NCBI GenBank assembly: GCA_002839245.1
Contig: PGXR01000001.1
Span: forward strand, 4,284 to 42,357
DNA: 38,074 bases
Direction: 5' to 3'
DNA from: Spirochaetae bacterium HGW-Spirochaetae-7
Lineage (GTDB): Bacteria > Spirochaetota > Spirochaetia > Treponematales > UBA12059
Shown here piece by piece: positions 24,996 to 32,328 of this stretch (the first letter of the stretch is position 1; every line of letters begins with the position of its first letter). Under the pieces are notes generated by a model, which worked only from the letters and a program-made list of their open reading frames with translations, did no database searches and was not told where the DNA came from. The translations under genes and the position numbers were made by a program.

Positions 24996-25310
24996 ATGGA
25001 TCCTGTGCCTTTTTTGGACGTCATCGGGTTTGAATGGGACGAGTATAACACCCATAAAAATAGAAACAAGCACGCGGTTGAGCCCGGCGAGTGCGAGGAG
25101 TTGTTTTTCAACATGCCTCTCGTCGTATCACCTGACACAAACCATTCATCGCTTGAACCCCGATACCATGCCCTCGGTTCGAGCGATACAGGTCGACTAC
25201 TTCTGATCGTGTTCACGGTGCGCAATAAACGTATACGGGTCATTTTAGCCCGGGATCAAAGCAGAAAGGAGCGGCATGTCTATGAAAGCCACCAAGAAAC
25301 CAGTACCTGA
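24996..25310 (+). CDS. brnT: BrnT-type ribonuclease toxin
   Basis: 104 residues. The family pattern is plain: FEWDEYNTHKNRNKHAV, then ECEELFFNMPLVVSPDT, RYHALGSSDTGRLLLIVFTVR and RIRVILARDQSRKERHVYE. BrnT is a RelE-like ribonuclease that slows translation under stress and is held inactive by BrnA. The order toxin then antitoxin is normal for this family. The ATG lies six bases after the -10 with no Shine-Dalgarno, so the mRNA may be leaderless. The 3' end overlaps brnA by 35 bases in another frame. Confidence 0.92.
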   Translation: MDPVPFLDVIGFEWDEYNTHKNRNKHAVEPGECEELFFNMPLVVSPDTNHSSLEPRYHALGSSDTGRLLLIVFTVRNKRIRVILARDQSRKERHVYESHQETST

Positions 25311-25548
25311 TTTTGCCTCGGAAGCGAAAGAAGCCTTGTTTTGGCAGGATCATGATTCAACCGAATATATTGATTGGACTACAGCCTCGCGCGGTGTTTT
25401 CCCCGAGCTCAAGCCAAGCCTGAAGAGCATTTCCATCCGACTCCCTCAGCCCATGATTGACCGTCTGCGAGCGATGGCCAACGAACGGGATGTACCCTAC
25501 CAGTCACTCATCAAGATGATCCTGGCTGAACGGCTCGCGCAAGGCTGA
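25276..25548 (+). CDS. brnA: BrnA-type antitoxin with ribbon-helix-helix-like C-terminus
   Basis: 90 residues. The N-terminal half (KKPVPDFASEAKEALFWQDHDST) would bind the toxin. The C-terminal half is ribbon-helix-helix-like: SLKSISIRLPQPMIDRLRAMANERDVPYQSLIKMIL. AAGGAG lies four bases before the ATG at 25276 and ten before an in-frame ATG at 25282, so either start is possible. BrnA usually represses the brnTA promoter, and the inverted repeat before brnT is the likely target. Confidence 0.9.
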   Translation: MSMKATKKPVPDFASEAKEALFWQDHDSTEYIDWTTASRGVFPELKPSLKSISIRLPQPMIDRLRAMANERDVPYQSLIKMILAERLAQG

Positions 25549-25685
25549 TCATCCTGCATCATTCCTACCCGCTGCTCCGCGAGTATTCGTACTGGAAGAC
25601 TGTGACGAGCGCCATCGTGTACGCCGACGCAGCCGAGACGCTCATGGTAGATGGGTTGTCGCTATCAGATGCATTCTTCGAATAG
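25545..25685 (+). pseudogene. Possible remnant of an older gene (C-terminal fragment)
   Basis: A third frame stays open from inside the end of brnA to TAG at 25683-25685. It encodes about 46 residues with strongly GC-ending codons, like resident genes and unlike brnTA. It includes YPLLREYSYWKTVTSAIVY, then ADAAETLMVDG. No start or Shine-Dalgarno is seen. It may be the tail of a gene cut by insertion of the toxin-antitoxin module, or chance. Confidence 0.2.
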
Positions 25686-25720
25686 ACCATGTCGAATTAT
25701 CTGCTTCCCGTCGATCCCCT

Positions 25721-25749
25721 TTGCGCCTTCCGCCATTTCCCGCTATCCT
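25721..25749 (+). promoter_or_regulatory. Probable promoter of the quinone-reductase-like gene, leaderless layout
   Basis: TTGCGC (25721-25726), 17 bases, TATCCT (25744-25749), then seven bases to the ATG at 25757. No Shine-Dalgarno is present. The -35 is weak and the -10 has four of six matches. Confidence 0.4.
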
Positions 25750-25756
25750 GTGCTGC

Positions 25757-26353
25757 ATGAACGCACTCATGGTCTATGCCCATCCCAACCCCGCCTCGTT
25801 CAACGCAGCCATGCGCGACGCAGCCGTGGACGAGCTGGGCCGGGCAGGCCATTTGATAGAGCTGTCCGACCTCTACGCCATGGATTTCGATCCTGCCCTG
25901 CGCGGCCCGGAATTGCTGGGCGACCTTGGCGCCATCCAGGGCGAGCTCGACAAGGTCAGACGGGCGGACCTCCTTTTGTTCCAGTTTCCGGACTGGTGGT
26001 ACGGGATGCCCGCCATCATGAAAGGCTGGGTGGACCGGGTCTTCGCCTTCGGCTTCGCCTATGACGACGAGCACTTCCTCGAGCGAGGCCTTCTGTCGGG
26101 CAAGAAGGCGATGCTCAGCATGACGGTGGGCGCGCGCGAGGAATACTACAGGCAGGCTCCGCAACGCGGCCTGTCGCGGGTGCTGGAGCCGCTTCACTAT
26201 GGAATATTCAATTATTGCGGGATGGAGGTGCTGCCTCCGTTCTTCGTCTACGGTCCCGGACTCATGGATGCCGGGGAGCGTGCGGCCGCGCTGGAGGCGT
26301 ACCGCGAACGCCTGCGGAACGTGCCAAGGATGGAAGCGCTGCGGTTTTCCTGA
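25757..26353 (+). CDS. Flavodoxin-fold NAD(P)H:quinone oxidoreductase (NQO1/KefF/MdaB-like)
   Basis: 198 residues. The N-terminus MNALMVYAHPNPASFNAAM is the FMN/FAD phosphate loop of this family. DLLLFQFPDWWYGMPAIMKGWVDRVFAFGFAY is the signature flavin and substrate-site stretch, and LSMTVGAREEYY follows. These enzymes reduce quinones by two electrons, avoiding semiquinone radicals, and some regulate Kef potassium channels. No Kef gene is in view. It is monocistronic. The start is at the conserved Met, and an in-frame opening from 25721 overlaps the -35. Confidence 0.88.
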   Translation: MNALMVYAHPNPASFNAAMRDAAVDELGRAGHLIELSDLYAMDFDPALRGPELLGDLGAIQGELDKVRRADLLLFQFPDWWYGMPAIMKGWVDRVFAFGFAYDDEHFLERGLLSGKKAMLSMTVGAREEYYRQAPQRGLSRVLEPLHYGIFNYCGMEVLPPFFVYGPGLMDAGERAAALEAYRERLRNVPRMEALRFS

Positions 26354-26425
26354 AACATCGACCGCCTCGTTCAGCCCTGCCTCGGGCGGCCGTGCCATCG
26401 GTCTATTGTCGAAATTGCATCGCTC

Positions 26426-26455
26426 TTGACGGTCCCGGGGGAACAGTTCTATAGT
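26426..26455 (+). promoter_or_regulatory. Promoter of the TRAP transporter operon
   Basis: TTGACG (26426-26431), 18 bases, TATAGT (26450-26455). It is followed by AAGGAGG (26471-26477) and the ATG at 26483, giving a leader of about 20 bases. Confidence 0.65.
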
Positions 26456-26482
26456 TTCTCCAGATTCTCCAAGGAGGCAACA

Positions 26483-27523
26483 ATGATTCGCAGGAATTCA
26501 ATAGTAGCCATCGCGGTGCTCGCGATGCTCCCGTCGATGGTTTTCGCGCAGACGTACACGATGAAGCTGGCTCATCTCAATGCCCAGACCCCGTTCGAGG
26601 TGGCGTCAGGCGCCATGGCTGCTGTTTTCAAGAGCGAAGTCGAGGCAAACTCCAACGGCCGCATCAAGGTCGAACTGTTTCCCAACGGCGTCCTGGGCAA
26701 CGAGGCCAACACCCTCATCCAGGTGAAGACCGGCGTCGTCGAATCGTACATTTCATCGTCGGGCGGCATGGCCTCGTTCTATCCGCTCATCGACGTTACC
26801 AACCTGCCGTTCGCTTTCTCGAGCTACAACGTCGGCTACAAGGTCTATGACGGCCAGTTCGGCAAGGAATTCGCCGCCGACATCGAAGCCAAGGCCGGCT
26901 TCAAGGTACTCGGCTTCGGCGAGTCCGGCGGCTTTTTCGCCATCACCAACTCCAAGAAGGCCATCAAGTCACCGGCTGACCTGAAGGGCATCAAACTCCG
27001 CGCGATGTCGCCCATCCACCAGGCCATCGCCAAGTCGCTCGGAGCCTCCGCGATCACCATCGCCTGGGCCGAAGTCTACACCTCGCTGCAGACCGGCGTC
27101 GTCGACGGACAGATGAACCCCATCTCCATCATCACGATGGCCAAGTTCCAGGAAGTCCAGAAGTACATCACGCTGACCAACCACCTCTACGCCCCCTACG
27201 TCTGGGTGGTCAATCCCAAGTTCTACAATTCGCTTCCCGCCGACCTCCAGGCGGTCGTCTCCGACGCCGCCCGCACGGCCATCGTCGCCGGGCGCGGCCT
27301 GTCCCGCATCATCGACGCCACCGAGAAGGGCCTTCCCACCCTCGCCGCGACGATGCAGGTCTATGTCCCCACCGCCGCCGAGATGAAGCAGTTCCGCGAC
27401 CTCTCAGTACCCGCAGCCCGTGATTTCATCATTGAAAAGAACAAGGCCGACGGCGAAGCGTGGATCAACAAGTTCTTCGCCGCCATCACCCAGGCCGAGA
27501 AAGAGCTCGCCGCGGCCAAGTAA
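26483..27523 (+). CDS. dctP: TRAP transporter substrate-binding protein, DctP family
   Basis: 346 residues. The signal peptide is MIRRNSIVAIAVLAMLPSMV to FAQ. The mature TYTMKLAHLNAQTPFEVASG start is standard, as are LFPNGVLGNEANTLIQVKTG and the KLRAMSP segment, whose conserved Arg binds the carboxylate of the ligand. It captures an organic acid or similar solute in the periplasm and hands it to the DctQM permease. It is the first gene of the TRAP operon, with a strong AAGGAGG ribosome site. The exact substrate cannot be told. Confidence 0.93.
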   Translation: MIRRNSIVAIAVLAMLPSMVFAQTYTMKLAHLNAQTPFEVASGAMAAVFKSEVEANSNGRIKVELFPNGVLGNEANTLIQVKTGVVESYISSSGGMASFYPLIDVTNLPFAFSSYNVGYKVYDGQFGKEFAADIEAKAGFKVLGFGESGGFFAITNSKKAIKSPADLKGIKLRAMSPIHQAIAKSLGASAITIAWAEVYTSLQTGVVDGQMNPISIITMAKFQEVQKYITLTNHLYAPYVWVVNPKFYNSLPADLQAVVSDAARTAIVAGRGLSRIIDATEKGLPTLAATMQVYVPTAAEMKQFRDLSVPAARDFIIEKNKADGEAWINKFFAAITQAEKELAAAK

Positions 27524-27552
27524 TCGCCTAGTCGCAACAGTGCTGGATTCGA

Positions 27553-27581
27553 GGACGGCGTCCGCCTGTCGGAGGCCGTCC
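27553..27581 (+). terminator. Hairpin between dctP and dctQ, likely attenuator or mRNA-stabilising stem
   Basis: GGACGGC G TCCG pairs with CGGA G GCCGTCC around a five-base loop (CCTGT). That is an eleven-base stem with one G-G mismatch, followed by the T-rich tail TTGCTTCGTTCT. It lies between the binding-protein gene and the permease genes. It probably limits read-through or protects the upstream mRNA, so that more binding protein than permease is made. Confidence 0.6.
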
Positions 27582-27637
27582 TTGCTTCGTTCTGGCGATG
27601 ACGGCCCCGGCCGTTGTCGCCGGTGAAAGGAATTGCG

Positions 27638-28174
27638 ATGAGTGAAGCGAAAAGCGCTACGGTGTCCGCGCTCGAAAAGGCATCTTCCATCGTCGACGGG
27701 ATTGGGAGCGTCCTGTGCGCCGGCCTGTTCGGTGCCATGACCGTCGTGGTCATCATTGGCGTATTCTTCCGCTATGTGATCAACGCCCCCCTGAGCTGGC
27801 CCGAGGAAATCAGCCGCTACCTGATGATATGGGGCGCCTCGGTGGGCATCAGCCTGGGCGTTCGGGCGGAAGAGCATGTCGGCCTGACCGTCGTCCTGGA
27901 CTCGATCAAGTCGAGACAGGTCAGGATGGTATTCCATACGGTGATATTCCTTTTGGTGCTGGGATTCGTGGGCGTCATGCTCTATTATTCGCTGGCAATG
28001 ACAAGGGACGGCAAGTTCATGCAGATGCAGTCCCTGGACATGACGATGCTGATAGCGTTTGCGGCGGTACCCGTGGCGATGCTTCTGACCGCCATCCAGC
28101 TCGTCCTCATGTACATGCTTAAAGTAGCCCGCGGCGACGACAAGCCCCGCGCCATGACAATCATCGACATCTGA
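27638..28174 (+). CDS. dctQ: TRAP transporter small permease, DctQ family
   Basis: 178 residues with four membrane segments. The hallmark region FFRYVINAPLSWPEEISRYLMIWGASVGISLGVR is present, including the paired Glu and Arg. The start is the ATG at 27638, with AAAGGA before it; upstream codons in frame to 27614 have no such site. DctQ joins DctM in the membrane. The gap to dctM is 14 bases. Confidence 0.92.
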   Translation: MSEAKSATVSALEKASSIVDGIGSVLCAGLFGAMTVVVIIGVFFRYVINAPLSWPEEISRYLMIWGASVGISLGVRAEEHVGLTVVLDSIKSRQVRMVFHTVIFLLVLGFVGVMLYYSLAMTRDGKFMQMQSLDMTMLIAFAAVPVAMLLTAIQLVLMYMLKVARGDDKPRAMTIIDI

Positions 28175-28188
28175 CAGAGGAGGGTTCC

Positions 28189-29472
28189 GTGTTCGTATCC
28201 GTTGCCATTATATTCTTCGCCCTCCTCGTGCTCGGCGTTCCGATAGGATTTACGCTGGGCCTCGCCGGGCTTTCCGGGCTGTACCTCATGGGCTCGGGCG
28301 TCAGCCTCTTTTCCATGGCGCCGCTGCAGTATTTCTCCGGCCTCAACATGTTCACGCTGATGGCCATGCCGTTCTTCATCCTGGCCGGCGAATTGATGAA
28401 CAAGGGCGGCATCACCGTAAGGCTCGTCCACTTCGCCAAGATACTGGCGGGGAACGTCCGGGGCGGCCTGGCTCACGCCAACATAATAGCAAGCATATTC
28501 TTCGCCGGAATGACCGGCGCCGCCGTCTCCGATACGGCCGCCATCGGCACGATGCTGATACCGGCCATGGTCGACGACGGCTATGACGCCGACTTCTCCG
28601 CCGCGGTCACCGCCGCCTCGTCGATCATCGGGCCGACCATTCCGCCGTCGAACATGATGGTCATCTATGGTTCGCTTATGAACGTATCGATAGCCGGGCT
28701 GTTCGCCGCGGGATTCCTGCCTGGCCTGGTGCTGGCCGGACTGCTGATGCTGATAACCACCGCCATCTCGATCAAGCGGGGTTACCCCAAAGGCCTCAAG
28801 ACCACTTTCAAGGAAAAGCTTGTCGGGTTCAGGAACGCGATCATTCCGCTCCTGATGCCAGTGATCATCCTGGGCGGCATACTGTCCGGTATCTTTACGC
28901 CGACCGAGGCCGCGGCCATCGCGGTGCTGTACGCCCTGGTCATCGGCTTCTTCGTACTCAAGACGCTGAGCGTCAAGGACCTGGCGCCGATGCTCGTCAA
29001 GACCGCCAGGATCACCGGCGTCGTGTTCCTGATCATAGGCGCGGCGGGCATCCTGAGCTGGGTGCTGGCGATCAACCAGGTGCCCCAGGCCATCGCGGCC
29101 TTCCTGCTGGCTACGACGGGCAACCCCAAGCTGATCCTCCTCCTGATCATCCTCCTGATGCTCGTCGTCGGCATGTTCATGGACATCGCCGCCGCGCTTA
29201 TAATCCTGGGCCCGATACTCCACCCGATTGCCGTCGGCATAGGCATGGACCCGATACACTTCGGCATCGTGATGGTGCTTTCCCTGAACATCGCCCTGAT
29301 GACGCCGCCGGTCGGCGCCTGCCTCTTTGTCGCCTGCTCGATATCCAAGATAACCCTGGCCCAGTTGTCCAAGGCGATCTGGCCATACATCATCATGGAA
29401 GTCGCCGCCCTGTTCCTCGTCGCCTATATCCCGGAGATTTCCCTGTTCCTGCCGAGGCTTCTCGGGTTCTGA
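28189..29472 (+). CDS. dctM: TRAP transporter large permease, DctM family
   Basis: 427 residues with about 12 membrane segments. The typical motifs GLAGLSGLYLMGSG, MPFFILAGELMNKGGI, FAGMTGAAVSDTAAIGTMLIP and GPTIPPSNMMVIYG are present. DctM forms the sodium-coupled transport path. The start is a GTG with AGGAGGG six bases upstream. It is the last gene of the operon, with a strong terminator 28 bases after it. Confidence 0.95.
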   Translation: MFVSVAIIFFALLVLGVPIGFTLGLAGLSGLYLMGSGVSLFSMAPLQYFSGLNMFTLMAMPFFILAGELMNKGGITVRLVHFAKILAGNVRGGLAHANIIASIFFAGMTGAAVSDTAAIGTMLIPAMVDDGYDADFSAAVTAASSIIGPTIPPSNMMVIYGSLMNVSIAGLFAAGFLPGLVLAGLLMLITTAISIKRGYPKGLKTTFKEKLVGFRNAIIPLLMPVIILGGILSGIFTPTEAAAIAVLYALVIGFFVLKTLSVKDLAPMLVKTARITGVVFLIIGAAGILSWVLAINQVPQAIAAFLLATTGNPKLILLLIILLMLVVGMFMDIAAALIILGPILHPIAVGIGMDPIHFGIVMVLSLNIALMTPPVGACLFVACSISKITLAQLSKAIWPYIIMEVAALFLVAYIPEISLFLPRLLGF

Positions 29473-29499
29473 GCCCGCATGCTCCAGGATTTGGAGGAA

Positions 29500-29530
29500 G
29501 GGGGGCCGCGACGCGCGGCCCTCCATTTTT
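29500..29530 (+). terminator. Intrinsic terminator of the dctPQM operon
   Basis: GGGCCGCG (29503-29510), loop ACG, CGCGGCCC (29514-29521), extended by G-C and G-U pairs to 29500 and 29524 and followed by ATTTTT. Confidence 0.85.
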
Positions 29531-29575
29531 CAGAATTCGATCTGCGCGGCAAGCTTGGCCCGACCTGTTGTCAGT

Positions 29576-29645
29576 TGAATTAATATATAACATATATAAA
29601 TAATATATTGAAAATATTAAAGTATATTTCATCAATAAAGAAAAA
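29576..29645. promoter_or_regulatory. About 90 percent AT block upstream of the liv promoter, possible UP element
   Basis: A 70-base tract with only about seven G or C residues, made of runs like TTAATATATAACATATATAA and AAAATATTAAAG. It is directly upstream of TTGACG in a genome otherwise GC-rich. It may bind the alpha C-terminal domains of RNA polymerase or a nucleoid protein, or bend the DNA. Confidence 0.5.
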
Positions 29646-29647
29646 GC

Positions 29648-29676
29648 TTGACGCCGCATCAGTGCTAACCTAAACT
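29648..29676 (+). promoter_or_regulatory. Promoter of the liv operon
   Basis: TTGACG (29648-29653), 17 bases, TAAACT (29671-29676, four of six). Transcription from here gives a leader of about 200 bases before the livK ATG. Confidence 0.55.
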
Positions 29677-29886
29677 CAGCTTGCTGATCTCCTTGAAATT
29701 TCCTCTGGATCGCATTATTGGATCGTTTGGTTGTTATCGATATACAAATCTTGGCTGCTTGTGCCGAGGAGGTTCCCGGAGACCGAGAGACCATCCATCT
29801 CAGATGCTCGTATGAATACCATGGAAATGCGCGCGTAGCGTGCAGCAAAGCTTCTACACCCTTTTTTGTTTTCGGGAGGCATGTGT
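29677..29886 (+). other. Long 5' leader of livK, no known riboswitch
   Basis: About 210 bases without a confirmed gene. I see no known riboswitch. The end has CCCTTTTTTGTTTTC followed by the GGGAGG ribosome site (29874-29879); the CCC (29859-29861) could pair with the GGG. Two minimal reading frames occur: ATG CTC GTA TGA (29802-29813, Met-Leu-Val) and, overlapping it as ATGA, an 8-codon frame ending in TAG. Direct copies of GGATCG occur near 29705-29725. Confidence 0.3.
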
Positions 29887-31077
29887 ATGAGGAATCGGTA
29901 TTTTCTAGTCGTATCGGCGCTGTTGCTGATAGGCTTGCTGTTCGTTGGCTGCGGAGCTCCGGACGCCAAGGTGATCAAGATCGCCACCCAGAGTCCTCTT
30001 TCCGGCGGCATGTCAGCCGTTGGAACGGACATCAAGAACAGCGTGCAACTGGCCCTCGAGCAGCTGTCCGGACCTCTCGTCGCCATGGGCTTCAAGGTCG
30101 AACTCGCCGCATTCGATGACCAGGGCAACCCTGACACCGGCGTCGCGAATGCCAAGAGCATCGTCTCCGATCCGGCCATCCTCGTGATCGTCGGCCACTA
30201 CAACTCCGGCGTGCAGATTCCGTCATCGGAAGAATACCACGCCGCCGGCCTGGCCAACGTATCGCCCGCCAATACAAACCCCAAGGTCACCGAGCGCGGT
30301 TACCTCGAAGTCAGCCGCATCTGCGGTCGTGACGACGTGCAGGGCGCAGTCGGCGCCCAGTTCGCCATGAGCAAGGGCATCAAGAGCGCCTACGTGCTGC
30401 ACGACAAGACAGCGTACGGCCAGGGCATCGCCGAGTACTTCAAACGCGAATCGGAGAAGCTCGGCATCAAGGTGCTGGGATTCGCCGGTACCGAAGAAAA
30501 GGCCAACTTCGATTCGATACTGTCCCCGATACTCGCGTCCAAGCCGGAAGCTATATACTTCGGCGGCATGTTCGACCAGGCAGCCGTCCTGTTCAAGCAG
30601 GCCCGCCAGAAGGGCTACATGGGAATGTTCCTGTCGGACGACGGATTCGATTCGTCGGACGCCGCCAAGATCGGCGGAGCGGCCCTCCTCGAAGGCGCTG
30701 GAACGTATTTCTCGACGGTAGCCGGACCGGCTGCCGCATATCCAGGCACCGCCAAGTTCCAGGCCGACTTCAAGGCCAAGTTCGGTGGCGAGCCCCAGCC
30801 CTTCGCCGCCCAGTCCTATGACAGCGCCGCGATCGCCCTCAAGGCCATCGAGAACGCCGCCATCGCCGCGGGCAAGAAGGTTCCCGCTCGCGCCGACGTA
30901 GCCAAGGCTGTCCGCGCCCTCAAGGATTTCCCGGGCATAACCGGAACCTTTACCTTCAATGCCAAGGGCGACCTGGCCAAGGCAAAATACTTCATCATCC
31001 AGGTGACGTCCCCCGATGCGGCCCAGTGGTCGCAGAACAAGATTGACAAGATCCTGGACATAGCCCCGCCGCAGTAA
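29887..31077 (+). CDS. livK: Branched-chain amino acid ABC transporter substrate-binding lipoprotein, LivK family
   Basis: 396 residues from the ATG at 29887, seven bases after GGGAGG; the ATG at 29881 is too close to the ribosome site. The signal ends in LFVGC, a good lipobox, so it is a lipoprotein. IATQSPLSGGMSAVGTDIKNS, ELAAFDDQGNPDTGVANAK and VGHYNSGVQIPSSEEYHAAG are the type I periplasmic-binding-fold signatures of LivK/LivJ. It binds Leu, Ile, Val or a related amino acid or amide outside the inner membrane. Specificity is unproven, since the family also includes urea and short-amide binders. Confidence 0.92.
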   Translation: MRNRYFLVVSALLLIGLLFVGCGAPDAKVIKIATQSPLSGGMSAVGTDIKNSVQLALEQLSGPLVAMGFKVELAAFDDQGNPDTGVANAKSIVSDPAILVIVGHYNSGVQIPSSEEYHAAGLANVSPANTNPKVTERGYLEVSRICGRDDVQGAVGAQFAMSKGIKSAYVLHDKTAYGQGIAEYFKRESEKLGIKVLGFAGTEEKANFDSILSPILASKPEAIYFGGMFDQAAVLFKQARQKGYMGMFLSDDGFDSSDAAKIGGAALLEGAGTYFSTVAGPAAAYPGTAKFQADFKAKFGGEPQPFAAQSYDSAAIALKAIENAAIAAGKKVPARADVAKAVRALKDFPGITGTFTFNAKGDLAKAKYFIIQVTSPDAAQWSQNKIDKILDIAPPQ

Positions 31078-31099
31078 TCCAACGGATTATTCTACACTT

Positions 31100-31126
31100 C
31101 CTCGCCCCCGGACAACGGGGGCGAGG
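31100..31126 (+). terminator. Perfect hairpin between livK and livH
   Basis: CCTCGCCCCCG (31100-31110), loop GACAA, CGGGGGCGAGG (31116-31126): eleven perfect pairs without a clear T-run after it. As at dctP, it separates the binding-protein gene from the permease genes. It probably protects the livK mRNA end or partly halts transcription. Confidence 0.65.
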
Positions 31127-31143
31127 TTCATCATGGAGGTACT

Positions 31144-32319
31144 ATGCGGCGATTGATAAAATCGGCTGGCTTGCGCGAGATCCTTCTTCCGCTAGGCAGG
31201 ATGGCCGTGTTCGTCCTGGGCGCGGGTGCGCTGATGTCAGTGGTCATGGTTGTTCTGGCTTTGCTGTGCCGGGGTTCCGGCGCAGACAAGCTTCTGCTAT
31301 CGACCCAGAACGTCAATATCGTGTTCTACACGATGGCCAACCTTCCCCAGGTTCTGATCGACGGTGTTACGATCGGTTTCGTATACGCGGCCATCGCCCT
31401 GGGTTACACCATGGTGTACGGCGTTCTAGAATTCATCAATTTCGCCCACAGCGAAATATTCGCCATCGGCGCCTTCGCCGGCGTCGAATTCCTCATCATC
31501 ATGGACAAGATAGGCGTGCTCGCCACGTCCGGGACCTATGGGCCATATCTCTACCTGACGCTAGCGCTGGCAATCGGCATGCTGGCAGCCGGCGGCATAG
31601 CGGTACTGATAGAGCGTACCGCCTACCGTCCGTTGCGTGGCGCCCCGAGGCTCGTCCCCCTGATCTCGGCCATCGGCGTGTCTTTCGCGCTGCAGGATAT
31701 CATCCGGCTCGTCGAGAGCCTGACCACGGGGCAATTCTACCGCGTCATCCCCACGTTCGGCAATTTTGACGACAAGATACTCCTGTTCACCATCCAGACG
31801 GCCTCGGCGCCGATCAAGGTCGACATCCAGGTAAAGTCAGTCATCGTCATAGCCGCTGCCGTGATGATGCTCGTCGGGCTCAATTACATCGTCAACGCCA
31901 CCAGGATAGGCAAGGCCATCCGCTCGGTGGCCCAGGACCGCGATACCGCGGCTATCATGGGCATCGGCGTCAACGGGGTGATCGCCTTCACCTTCCTCAT
32001 TGGAGGCGCGCTTGGCGGAGCGGCCGGCGTGCTGTACGCCCTCAAGTTCACGCGCATCGACCCGTTTGTCGGTTTCATGCCCGGCATGAAGGCCTTTACC
32101 GCAGCGGTAGTGGGCGGCATAGGAAACCTGACAGGCGCCCTCCTCGGCGGCATTATCCTCGGCATGCTCGAGAGCTTCGCCGGAGCGTACCTGGGAACAT
32201 TCACCATGGGAAATTTCGGATCGGAATACAAGGATATCATAGCGTTCCTGATCCTTATCATCGTGATCGTTTTCCGTCCGTCAGGACTGCTCGGCGAGCA
32301 GATCTCGCAGAAAGCCTAG
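31144..32319 (+). CDS. livH: Branched-chain amino acid ABC transporter permease, LivH family
   Basis: 391 residues, about 80-90 longer than E. coli LivH, with an N-terminal extra membrane segment (AVFVLGAGALMSVVMVVLALL) before the core. The core has the typical QVLIDGVTIGFVYAAIALGYTMVYGVLEFINFAHSEIFAIGAF, PLRGAPRLVPLISAIGVSFALQDI and GKAIRSVAQDRDTAAIMGIGV, the coupling loop for the ATPases. It ends with a final membrane segment FLILIIVIVFRPSG. GGAGG precedes the ATG. Confidence 0.94.
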   Translation: MRRLIKSAGLREILLPLGRMAVFVLGAGALMSVVMVVLALLCRGSGADKLLLSTQNVNIVFYTMANLPQVLIDGVTIGFVYAAIALGYTMVYGVLEFINFAHSEIFAIGAFAGVEFLIIMDKIGVLATSGTYGPYLYLTLALAIGMLAAGGIAVLIERTAYRPLRGAPRLVPLISAIGVSFALQDIIRLVESLTTGQFYRVIPTFGNFDDKILLFTIQTASAPIKVDIQVKSVIVIAAAVMMLVGLNYIVNATRIGKAIRSVAQDRDTAAIMGIGVNGVIAFTFLIGGALGGAAGVLYALKFTRIDPFVGFMPGMKAFTAAVVGGIGNLTGALLGGIILGMLESFAGAYLGTFTMGNFGSEYKDIIAFLILIIVIVFRPSGLLGEQISQKA

Positions 32320-32328
32320 GAGGTCGCG

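Noticed and set aside
27985..29526. Reverse-strand 513-codon frame
   Set aside because: It is the shadow of dctM; its His/Asp/Gln-rich composition comes from complementary hydrophobic codons.
29718..30119. Forward frame across the livK leader
   Set aside because: It starts at TTG without a ribosome site and overlaps livK in the wrong frame; no recognisable protein.
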